Shown one piece after another: positions 1-5,972 of a stretch of DNA of 6,132 bases. The notes under the pieces are model-generated. The model worked only from the letters and a program-made list of their open reading frames with translations. It made no database searches and was not told where the DNA came from. The position numbers and the translations under genes are program-made. The first letter of the stretch is position 1. Each line of letters starts with the position of its first letter. This DNA comes from JBLIAZ01 sp047632015 (GTDB taxonomy: Bacteria; Bacteroidota; Bacteroidia; Flavobacteriales_C; GCA-002722245), in NCBI GenBank assembly GCA_047632015.1, contig JBLIBC010000163.1, forward strand, positions 1 through 6,132, given 5' to 3'.

Positions 1-555
1 GATTTCGAAGAAGCAGAGCAAAGTGCGGGTTGGATGGAAGAATTAAACAAACCTGAGCATACACCTGAAACGGAAGAGTACGGTATTGGTTCTTTTGTTT
101 ACAGACAAAAAAATCCGTTTCATTCTGAGCGATTTTGGAACTATGTTCAAGACGAATTCCCTACAAATATTATAAGAAGTAAGGGAATGTTTTGGTTAGA
201 TTCTAGACCAGAGCAAGCCATCAATTGGGGGCAAGCAGGCGGCTCACTCAAAGCTGAAAGTGCTGGTGTCTGGTGGGCAAGTATGCCTTTTGAGTTTAGA
301 ACCAGATTTGTCAGCTTTATTGAAAATCAAAGTAAAATTGAAGAGGATTGGAATAAACAATTTGGAGACCGGAGAAATGAAATTGTTTTTATAGGTCAAG
401 AACTAAATAAAGGTAAAATTACAGAGGATCTTAATGCTTGTATTTGTTCGAAAGAAGAAATCGAAGCTATTAATTGGGATACTGGACAAAATGATAATTG
501 GCCATTACAAAGAGCAATACCGCCTCATAAAGAACCACTAGTAGAGTCGCTTTAA
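1..555 (+). CDS. COG0523/CobW-family GTPase, C-terminal part (5' truncated by window edge)
   Basis: The reading frame is open from base 1 and ends with TAA at 553-555, so only the last 184 residues are visible. Full-length relatives of this subfamily (YciC/ZagA/ZigA-like) run to about 400 residues, so the GTPase domain with Walker A and the CxCC motif must lie upstream. What is seen is the CobW C-terminal domain: AGW at fragment residues 9-11, then PEHTPETEEYGI at 18-29, SFVYR, PFH at 39-41, a RSKGMFWLDSRP stretch, NWGQAGGS, and a GDRRNEIVFIG segment near the end. These are hallmarks of the large COG0523 subfamily, known as zinc-responsive metallochaperones that use GTP to load zinc onto client proteins in the cytoplasm. 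The ATG at 34 is internal, not the start. The next clear gene is folE, whose product is a proposed ZagA client in Bacillus. The subfamily call is secure; the metal is inferred. Confidence 0.9.
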   Translation, partial: DFEEAEQSAGWMEELNKPEHTPETEEYGIGSFVYRQKNPFHSERFWNYVQDEFPTNIIRSKGMFWLDSRPEQAINWGQAGGSLKAESAGVWWASMPFEFRTRFVSFIENQSKIEEDWNKQFGDRRNEIVFIGQELNKGKITEDLNACICSKEEIEAINWDTGQNDNWPLQRAIPPHKEPLVESL

Positions 556-900
556 TTGCAGCTAATGAAATAGCAGAGGAAAACATGGTGCTGTTGTGGT
601 TCAATAACTAGCTACCGTAAAATCACAATGATCGTAAACGCTGGTGCAGTGGACTTAGCGTCTAGCATTCGAAGCAATAAAACTACTTTGTGGCCTACCT
701 CCGACAAAAAATAACTTAAGGACGGAAACTATGCATCTAAAATAAATAATGATTGCGATCAAGATGCTCTATTTTGTAAGGTTAAACTCGAAGGATCTCG
801 ATCTTTACGCACTAGAAATAAAAAGGATGAACATGGCAAAGCATGCCTTTATAGGAAAAATTAAATCTAATAAACTGGAATTTATAAACAATAAAGAATA
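556..900. other. 345-base interval with no convincing gene
   Basis: Between the truncated GTPase and folE I find no ORF that resembles a known family on either strand. Frame 1 holds a 28-codon ORF at 628-714, then open codons from 715 to a stop at 862-864. Joined across the single TAA at 712-714 these would make about 78 codons, so a decayed gene is possible, but the translation is not recognisable. The only intact ORF of note is the 50-codon one ending at folE. No perfect TAnnTTTG promoter element was seen on the plus strand (near misses around 669-676 and 770-777), and no strong terminator hairpin follows the GTPase stop. It is therefore unclear whether folE is read from upstream. Confidence 0.5.
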
Positions 901-901
901 A
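749..901 (+). CDS. possible 50-residue basic small protein, unknown
   Basis: An ATG at 749 opens a 50-codon frame ending in TAA at 899-901. The stop shares one base with the proposed folE ATG (TAATG), the same junction seen between folE and the GTPase after it. The product begins MIAIKMLYFVRLNSK and ends KSNKLEFINNKE. It is rich in Lys, Asn, Ile and Leu, and has no signal peptide, membrane segment or metal motif that I can recognise. A second in-frame ATG lies at 764. In favour: the coupled stop/start and the otherwise unexplained gap. Against: AT-rich DNA yields ORFs of this size by chance, and the preceding 190 bases look non-coding. I do not recognise a family. Confidence 0.25.
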   Translation: MIAIKMLYFVRLNSKDLDLYALEIKRMNMAKHAFIGKIKSNKLEFINNKE

Positions 902-1572
902 TGCTCAACTACAACATAAATAACAACAGGTACAGCACAGATGACATTGGTGATAACCACATCATGACCAGTATTGAAACTCCTATGGTTTCTAGTGCGT
1001 TTGAGAAATCAGAGTCTCAAAAAATAGAAATCATTGAAGACTCTTTTAAAACTATTATGGAAGCACTTGGTTTAGACTTAGAAGATGATAGCTTGAAAGG
1101 AACTCCTCATCGGGTAGCAAAGATGTATGTGAAGGAACTATTTAGCGGATTAGACCCCAAGAACAAACCTTCCATTTCAGTTTTTGACAACAAATACGGA
1201 TACAGTAAACTGCTAATTGAAAAAAACATTTCATTTGAATCTGCATGTGAGCATCACTTTTTACCTATGCGGGGGAAAGTTCATGTTGGTTACATTTCAT
1301 CAGGAAAAGTAATTGGACTTTCAAAAATGAATCGCATCGTTCAATATTACGGAAGACGCCCACAAGTGCAAGAACGTTTAACGATACAAATACTAAATGA
1401 ACTAACATTAGCTTTGGATACTAAAAGCGTTATTGTGATTATAGATGCAGAACATTTATGTGTGTCAACAAGAGGTATTAATGACAAAACTAGTTCAACT
1501 ATTACAGTTGAATACGGAGGAGAATTTTTAAATGAGGTTCAACGAAATGAGTTTTTAAATTTGTGTAAATAA
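901..1572 (+). CDS. folE: GTP cyclohydrolase I, zinc-dependent type IA
   Basis: The 223-residue product matches type IA GTP cyclohydrolase I, which converts GTP to 7,8-dihydroneopterin triphosphate, the first step to tetrahydrofolate and other pterins, in the cytoplasm as a homodecamer. Seen directly: LKGTPHRVAKM at 65-75; CEHHF at 116-120 with zinc ligands Cys116 and His119 and the catalytic-region His118; IGLSKMNRIV at 138-147; RPQVQERLT at 153-161; and HLCVSTRG at 185-192 with the third zinc ligand Cys187. The 71-residue spacing between Cys116 and Cys187 equals that in the Escherichia coli enzyme (Cys110/Cys181). All three ligands are intact, so this is the zinc enzyme and not zinc-independent FolE2. 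The first 40 residues are poorly conserved; an ATG at 964 (Met22) is an alternative start. The stop overlaps the ATG of the next gene, implying translational coupling to a COG0523 GTPase. Confidence 0.95.
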   Translation: MLNYNINNNRYSTDDIGDNHIMTSIETPMVSSAFEKSESQKIEIIEDSFKTIMEALGLDLEDDSLKGTPHRVAKMYVKELFSGLDPKNKPSISVFDNKYGYSKLLIEKNISFESACEHHFLPMRGKVHVGYISSGKVIGLSKMNRIVQYYGRRPQVQERLTIQILNELTLALDTKSVIVIIDAEHLCVSTRGINDKTSSTITVEYGGEFLNEVQRNEFLNLCK

Positions 1573-2471
1573 TGCAGAAGGAAACAATCATAGCAATTGT
1601 AGGTTTTTTAGGGGCAGGAAAAACAACACTTTTACGAAAACTAATTGATCTTTATCTAGGCGAAAAAATGTCGCCTTATATAGTCTTGAACGATTATGAA
1701 AACGCGTACCTTGATGCACAACAAATTTCCCAAAAACTGAACTCTGATTCGATAAAGGCTTTAAATGGTAGTTGTATTTGCTGTACTGGAATCGGAGAAT
1801 TAAGAGACTTGGTCAACAACATCCCTCAACGGAAGAATGGCATTACACTAATTGAGGCAAATGGCACTTCGGACGCTTGCTCATTAATGGGTTTTTTGGG
1901 GGTAGGAATTAACGATCGTTTTTTACCACCGATCCAACTTTCTGTCGTTGATGCAAACAATTGGCAAAAAAGAGACGAGCACAATGAATTAGAAGCGAAT
2001 CAGGTGCAAGTCTCTTCACTAATTGTTCTCAGCCACCTGAATAAAGTCAATGAGGAGCGAAAAAAAGAAGTCATAGTAGCTCTCAAAAAACTTAACTCTT
2101 TTGCTACTATTATAGAAATGAAAGAAATTGATGTCAGAAAATTCTCAATGCTTAAGCCGTCGGAGAATAAAGCTCAAAAAATGAATCATCACAAGTCGCA
2201 CTGGTCCTCTTGCTCAGTAGCCCTTCCTTCCCTACCCAATTTGGCAGCCATTACTAAAGTTTGCAGTGGAATACCTCAAAACATATTACGTGTAAAGGGC
2301 TGCACCAAAGTTGGAACAGATGTACATTTTACCTACTTCGAACGAACTCCAGATGGAAGTATTTCTGTGCGCCCTTACAACGGGATACCAACTACTGGCC
2401 CAATGCTTCTGGCAGTAGGCGCTGGAAGTGAACCTGACATGCTTTCCAAAGCCATAAGATCTGCAATCTAA
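1572..2471 (+). CDS. COG0523/CobW-family GTPase, short form with NKxN variant
   Basis: A complete 299-residue P-loop protein of the COG0523 metallochaperone family. Walker A is GFLGAGKT at 11-18. The family signature CxCC appears as CICC at 68-71. A Walker B-like ITLIEANG lies at 91-98. A His patch (NHHKSHW, 205-211) precedes a compact CobW C-terminal domain (about 214-290) containing ILRVKG. The usual NKxD guanine-specificity motif reads NKVN at 157-160. The protein lacks the AGW...PETEEYG segment of the gene at the window start, so the two belong to different COG0523 subgroups. The ATG shares one base with the folE stop (TAATG), so translation is probably coupled to folE. A Cys-rich SEC-C protein follows after 4 bases. 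Likely role: cytoplasmic nucleotide-dependent delivery of zinc, with FolE the obvious candidate client; this is inferred from neighbourhood and from the reported ZagA-FolE link in Bacillus. Confidence 0.88.
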   Translation: MQKETIIAIVGFLGAGKTTLLRKLIDLYLGEKMSPYIVLNDYENAYLDAQQISQKLNSDSIKALNGSCICCTGIGELRDLVNNIPQRKNGITLIEANGTSDACSLMGFLGVGINDRFLPPIQLSVVDANNWQKRDEHNELEANQVQVSSLIVLSHLNKVNEERKKEVIVALKKLNSFATIIEMKEIDVRKFSMLKPSENKAQKMNHHKSHWSSCSVALPSLPNLAAITKVCSGIPQNILRVKGCTKVGTDVHFTYFERTPDGSISVRPYNGIPTTGPMLLAVGAGSEPDMLSKAIRSAI

Positions 2472-2475
2472 AAAG

Positions 2476-2646
2476 ATGGAAATAAAAAAAATACAAGAAA
2501 CTCAAACAGAACAAAGCTCTTGCTGCAGCAGTTCTGCTTGTTGTCAGGGATCAGAAAAAACTTACGGCAGCAAAAAAATTGGAAGAAATGAACCTTGTCC
2601 CTGTGGTTCAGAACGGAAGTTTAAAAAGTGTTGTGGAAAACAATAA
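2476..2646 (+). CDS. Cys-rich SEC-C motif microprotein
   Basis: A 56-residue ORF starting 4 bases after the GTPase stop and ending with TAA at 2644-2646. The C-terminal third is a textbook SEC-C motif: GRNEPCPCGS at 36-45 followed by KKCC at 50-53, giving the zinc ligand pattern CxC...CC (Cys41, Cys43, Cys52, Cys53), as in the zinc-binding tail of SecA. The N-terminal half carries two further Cys pairs, Cys16-Cys17 and Cys22-Cys23, in a Ser-rich stretch. Eight of 56 residues are Cys. There is no signal peptide, so it is probably cytosolic. As the last gene of the folE-GTPase unit it could be a zinc-carrying partner, adaptor or reservoir for the GTPase. The zinc binding is well supported by the motif; the role is inference. 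A gene this small is easily missed by automatic annotation. Confidence 0.85.
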   Translation: MEIKKIQETQTEQSSCCSSSACCQGSEKTYGSKKIGRNEPCPCGSERKFKKCCGKQ

Positions 2647-2695
2647 TTAGGTAAAGAAATTACTTTCAGTATAGAGAGCTCCGTAAACAAAAAAA

Positions 2696-2719
2696 GCCCC
2701 GTTGAAAATTCAACGGGGC
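2696..2719 (-). terminator. intrinsic terminator in the convergent gap
   Basis: GCCCCGTTGA (2696-2705) pairs perfectly with TCAACGGGGC (2710-2719) around a 4-base loop. Read on the minus strand the hairpin begins about 20 bases after the lipoprotein stop and is followed by a run of seven T (complement of 2689-2695), a classical rho-independent terminator. On the plus strand only CTTT follows the stem, so termination of the folE-GTPase-SEC-C unit there would be weaker but plausible, making it bidirectional. Confidence 0.9.
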
Positions 2720-2739
2720 CTTTAAGCATAGCTAAATTA

Positions 2740-3366
2740 CTACTTTATATTCAGAACGAATTGTAAATCGAAATCCGCATCGCCGTCATTTACAGTTGAA
2801 CTTCCTGTTTTAACACCTGGCTGATGCACCAATACCACCCTGAATGTTCCACCTGTAAGAGTGGCAGATGTAGTTGCCCAATCGGTCGACAAACCAAGTG
2901 GGTTTCCATTCCCATCTATGTCATTGTAATCTATTGCATCAGAGGCGTTATCAATGTTCCCATCACCAGCTGGATTAGTAAAAGCATTGGAATTAAAACT
3001 GAAAAAAACTTGATGCTCATCATCCTCTTCGGCAACCTCAGCTCCAATATCCTCGCCTGGAGATTCCAAGTTATTAGCAATCTGAATGGTAAGCCTGTAT
3101 GACTTACTTGTATCAAGGTCAATTGATCCGATTACTTTTAACGCTTCAACCCCTTCCCCATCTGGATCCTGTGCTAAAACCGCAACCACATCGCTGGGAT
3201 CACTTTGGTTGGTGAAAGTTAGGGTCACATCTGTCATGACTTCATGCTCATGTTCGGCATGAGGGTCTTCATCTTCTTCTTTTTTACAACCTGTTAATAC
3301 TCCTGCAGCAATCATAAAAAACATTGCTGCTTTTTTTAAATTTTTCATCGTGTGATTTGTTTTCAT
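2740..3366 (-). CDS. lipoprotein with His/acid-rich N terminus, partner of the TonB-dependent receptor
   Basis: The 208-residue product has a lipoprotein signal peptide with lipobox LTGC at 24-27 (lipidated Cys27). Met7 (ATG at 3346-3348) gives the more usual 20-residue signal beginning MKNLKK and may be the true start. The mature N terminus is strongly acidic and His-bearing: EEDEDPHAEHEHE at 30-42, with His36, His39 and His41 in an HxxHxH spacing suited to zinc. A second acidic patch with a His (EEDDEH) lies near residue 115, and an Asp/Asn-rich DYNDIDGNGN stretch near 147. The rest looks like a beta-rich extracytoplasmic domain; the C-terminal part includes VVLVHQPGVKTG and a DADFDLQF segment. 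No enzymatic motif is seen. It follows the receptor in the same orientation after 115 bases without an evident promoter or terminator between, so co-transcription is likely. Inferred role: surface or periplasmic metal capture for the receptor. A TonB-receptor-associated lipoprotein of unknown function is the safe name. Confidence 0.82.
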   Translation of the reverse strand: MKTNHTMKNLKKAAMFFMIAAGVLTGCKKEEDEDPHAEHEHEVMTDVTLTFTNQSDPSDVVAVLAQDPDGEGVEALKVIGSIDLDTSKSYRLTIQIANNLESPGEDIGAEVAEEDDEHQVFFSFNSNAFTNPAGDGNIDNASDAIDYNDIDGNGNPLGLSTDWATTSATLTGGTFRVVLVHQPGVKTGSSTVNDGDADFDLQFVLNIK

Positions 3367-3393
3367 TTTTTTATTTTAATTGGATTAGTCTTC

Positions 3394-3451
3394 ATTTTAA
3401 TTGTTAAAATTGACTGTGATTAATTCTTCTGTTTTTAGCTGTTTTGTTTTT
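3394..3451. repeat. imperfect tandem repeat, copy A (58 bp)
   Basis: This segment repeats at 3456-3520. The first 42 bases are identical from ATTTTAATTGTTAAAATTG onward, then copy B has seven extra bases (a second CTGTTTT unit), after which AGCTGTTTTGTTTTT is again identical. Copy A lies wholly in the gap between receptor and lipoprotein. Each copy begins with a palindrome, ATTTTAA-TTG-TTAAAAT. Confidence 0.92.
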
Positions 3452-3455
3452 TTTG

Positions 3456-3520
3456 ATTTTAATTGTTAAAATTGACTGTGATTAATTCTTCTGTTTTCTG
3501 TTTTTAGCTGTTTTGTTTTT
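3456..3520. repeat. imperfect tandem repeat, copy B (65 bp), encodes the receptor C-terminal tail
   Basis: Second copy of the repeat, separated from copy A by 4 bases. It contains the receptor stop codon (3482-3484), and its right boundary at 3520 falls exactly between receptor codons 806 and 807, so residues 807-818 are encoded inside the repeat. It contains CTGTTTT twice in tandem (3491-3504) where copy A has it once, a likely replication-slippage event. Confidence 0.92.
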
Positions 3521-5938
3521 AAAGTTGAATTTGTATTTGAGATTAAAAAGTAAGTTTGTTCCAGGCGCATCAGCGAAATATCTCATATCATTTAAATAAT
3601 CTCGATAACTGCTATTAAGTGCGTTATTAATAGTAATGCCTCCAGCTAAAAACCTCCATTCAAACTGCCAAGACAGGTTTAGCATAAAGTATCCTTCGGG
3701 GGCAGATTTAAAGTCAAAAACTTCGGATTCTGGTGTGATTTTCTCCTCTCCTGAAATTATTTGCTCAGGCGTCACTGTACGAGGCGATTGAAACTGCCTA
3801 AATCTGTATAAAGGCCGAATAATAAACTGAGATTTAGTAAACTTCCAAAAGTTAAAATTCCAATCTAATTTATAACTGATGGTAATCGGTGGTTGATTAA
3901 TTAATGTTTCAGCATCAGAAATATTTCTAGACCATAAATAACTAACACCAAAGGTTCCTTCAATATTATTGGTCCAATCGGAGTTCCAACTGTAATCGAT
4001 TCCTGTTAAAAAAGCATCTGTTTGCTCAACGATAAAAACAGCTTGAGGCCCTCTAAAAGTACCTACTAATGTGTAAGGACGTTCGTATATAAAGTTCAAC
4101 ATGTAATGTGCGTACCCAACTACGGTATGCAAATGTTTGTTTTTTCTAATATTTAGTTCATTAATGAACTTAAAACCTTTCTCTGGTACTACAGAGCTTT
4201 CTGCCATTTTAAGTACTTCATCCGTTTTTAATTGCTTTTGCTCATCAAAGTAATACCTGAGTAAACCAAAAGATGATCTATATCCATGTTGACCAAAACT
4301 ATATAACTCTGACATATTGGGAGTTCTCCAAGCTGTTCCTAGGTTGGTTTGGAACGAAATATCTTTTGTTAAGCTTCTAACTAAACCAATAGAAGAAGTG
4401 ACGTTAGAAAATAAAAAATCATCCCTAAAAACATCCTGACTAACCTCTCTTCCTCGAACATTATTCGATGCTATATCCACTCTTATCCCCAGTTCAATTA
4501 AACTTTTACCAATTCTTCTACTTTCCACTACAAAAGCACTATACCTGTTGGTGTTATAATTAGGTATGAATGCAGTAGTTCCTGTTCCCGGATTATTGTC
4601 ATTGTCCTGATAATAGTATTGTAACCCAACAAGTCCATTCATTTTATGCCAAGCTGGATGTTTCCATTCCAATTGATAATCACTTGTTGTTAAGTTCAAG
4701 TTAATAATAGGTAGGTTGGAATTCCTTCGTACATCAAACTCGAGCCTCTGATTAAATTGTCTACCTGACACAAAGGTCAAGTATGCATCATCAGTATACC
4801 TCCATTTAATTTCCGCTTTACCCAAATGATGTTGAATAACTTGATTGGGTTCATTAATCTTATACGAAAACGGCAAAACATAAGCAGAATCAGGTTCATC
4901 AGCTTCAAATGCGCGAGTAATTGCTGCTGCACTACTAGGAAAAGAAGCTCTTAAAAGTGCTAAATTTTGATTTACTAAGCTATAACGTAATTTGACATCC
5001 CATTTTTTGTTGTAATACCGTGATCCAACACCAATTGATTTCTCCTCCTTTCCTGTATTTGTTAACATGTACTGAGGAGAGTGCTTATCCCCAATTTTCG
5101 CGTAGTTTCCATTTACAAAGTAGCTCCAATTTTTACCTCCCCTTCCTAATTCAAAAGTGGTATTGTACCCCTTTCCATTACTCTGAAAACCAGTCCCAAG
5201 TTCTGCATATAAAGGTTTTCTAAGATAAAGGGGAGTCGACTCAACTAAAATTGCACCACCTAAAGCGTCCGGACCAAATCGAACACCCGCTGCGCCTTTA
5301 ATAATAGTAATCTTTTTGGCAGATGAGATATCAATTTCTGGCGCATGATCTCTACCCCAGTTTTGAAAGCCATGTTTCAAACCGTTATTTAAAATTAATA
5401 CGCGATTACCATAAAGTCCATGAATAACGGGTAGCTTAACATTTGTTCCTGCAGAAACAATTGACATACCTGTTTCATTTTCAATTGCTTCAGCTAAACT
5501 TTGAGTTGGGTTAATTTTAAGCTCCTCTATTCCTAAGGAAACTTGTGATAACGATTTTGTCCCATCTGTTTTTGCTACTTCAACCTTGATAGTTATCGCG
5601 TCAATTTCTTCTACTTTTTGACTCAGATAAAGGTAAGGCGCATAATCGTGCTGGTAATGGTGTTCACAAATTGAATCGCAATATCCAAAACAAGAAATTA
5701 TTAGGATGTTCCTTTTATCACAAAGACTATCAATTTTAAACTCACCGTTAATATCAGTAATCGAAAACTTACTGGTACCCTTAACACTCACAGAGGCATA
5801 TGGAATTGGCTCTTTAGTATCAACAGCCAAAACCTTACCTGTCAGAGCCAAATTACAGGAATCAGATCCAGCAAAAAGACTGTATGAGAGGGATAAAAAT
5901 ATCAAAAATAATATTTTACGTACAGAAAAATGCAACAT
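3482..5938 (-). CDS. TonB-dependent outer-membrane receptor, probable zinc/metal uptake (ZnuD-like)
   Basis: The 818-residue product has a signal peptide (about 1-23, hydrophobic core FLIFLSLSYSLFA), a carboxypeptidase-regulatory-like beta-sandwich (about 31-115, with PYASVSVKGT and TDINGEFKI), a plug domain (about 137-240, with VIHGLYGNRVLILNNG, NWGRDHAPEID and FGPDALGGAILVE), and a long beta-barrel from about 250 to 806. EEIDAITIKVEV at about 110-121 is a possible TonB box. The DHAPEID plug segment and a Cys/His cluster (Cys83, Cys87, Cys91, His93, His94, His97) fit a transition metal such as zinc rather than a sugar; no SusD partner is present. It imports a ligand across the outer membrane using TonB energy. 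The barrel would normally end at the aromatic residue Phe806; twelve basic residues encoded by a DNA repeat follow. The ATG lies inside an operator-like palindrome only five bases after a promoter -7 element. The family call is secure; the substrate is inferred. Confidence 0.93.
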   Translation of the reverse strand: MLHFSVRKILFLIFLSLSYSLFAGSDSCNLALTGKVLAVDTKEPIPYASVSVKGTSKFSITDINGEFKIDSLCDKRNILIISCFGYCDSICEHHYQHDYAPYLYLSQKVEEIDAITIKVEVAKTDGTKSLSQVSLGIEELKINPTQSLAEAIENETGMSIVSAGTNVKLPVIHGLYGNRVLILNNGLKHGFQNWGRDHAPEIDISSAKKITIIKGAAGVRFGPDALGGAILVESTPLYLRKPLYAELGTGFQSNGKGYNTTFELGRGGKNWSYFVNGNYAKIGDKHSPQYMLTNTGKEEKSIGVGSRYYNKKWDVKLRYSLVNQNLALLRASFPSSAAAITRAFEADEPDSAYVLPFSYKINEPNQVIQHHLGKAEIKWRYTDDAYLTFVSGRQFNQRLEFDVRRNSNLPIINLNLTTSDYQLEWKHPAWHKMNGLVGLQYYYQDNDNNPGTGTTAFIPNYNTNRYSAFVVESRRIGKSLIELGIRVDIASNNVRGREVSQDVFRDDFLFSNVTSSIGLVRSLTKDISFQTNLGTAWRTPNMSELYSFGQHGYRSSFGLLRYYFDEQKQLKTDEVLKMAESSVVPEKGFKFINELNIRKNKHLHTVVGYAHYMLNFIYERPYTLVGTFRGPQAVFIVEQTDAFLTGIDYSWNSDWTNNIEGTFGVSYLWSRNISDAETLINQPPITISYKLDWNFNFWKFTKSQFIIRPLYRFRQFQSPRTVTPEQIISGEEKITPESEVFDFKSAPEGYFMLNLSWQFEWRFLAGGITINNALNSSYRDYLNDMRYFADAPGTNLLFNLKYKFNFKNKTAKNRKQKN

Positions 5939-5945
5939 AGTTGCA
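5931..5945. promoter_or_regulatory. operator-like 15-bp inverted repeat, proximal site
   Basis: TGCAACATAGTTGCA has perfect 6-bp arms around 3 bases. It contains the receptor ATG (minus strand, 5938-5936) and touches the promoter -7 element, so a bound protein would block initiation. The near-identical second site is centred 37 bp away. The 15-bp, 7-1-7-like geometry matches Fur-superfamily operators (Fur, Zur); the regulator itself is not in the window. Confidence 0.75.
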
Positions 5946-5972
5946 AATATAGAGTAATTTTACTAAATGCAA
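5944..5972 (-). promoter_or_regulatory. Bacteroidota-type promoter of the receptor gene
   Basis: On the minus strand TATATTTG (5951-5944) is an exact match to the -7 consensus TAnnTTTG, and a TTG (5972-5970) stands 18 bases upstream, within the 17-23 spacing known for Flavobacterium promoters. The -33 TTG lies in the distal palindrome, and the last two bases of the -7 element lie in the proximal one. Transcription would start at or within a few bases of the ATG. Confidence 0.75.

Noticed and set aside
591..615. GTGGTTCAATAAC resembling a tRNA T-loop
   Set aside because: No complementary T stem and no acceptor or anticodon arm around it.
664..780. ACTACTTTG and CTATTTTG as promoter -7 elements before folE
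   Set aside because: Both lack the exact TAnnTTTG spacing, so I do not call a promoter there.
2824..3102. Plus-strand ORF of 92 codons opposite the lipoprotein gene
   Set aside because: It lies entirely antisense to a well-supported lipoprotein gene and its translation has no recognisable domain.
2931..3122. Minus-strand ORF of 63 codons in another frame of the lipoprotein gene
   Set aside because: Out-of-frame shadow of the lipoprotein; no start context or similarity of its own.
5020..5223. Plus-strand ORF of 67 codons opposite the receptor
   Set aside because: Antisense shadow of the conserved receptor reading frame.
5706..5957. Plus-strand ORF of 83 codons opposite the receptor N terminus and crossing its operator
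   Set aside because: Antisense to the signal peptide and N-terminal domain; runs through the promoter and has no family features.
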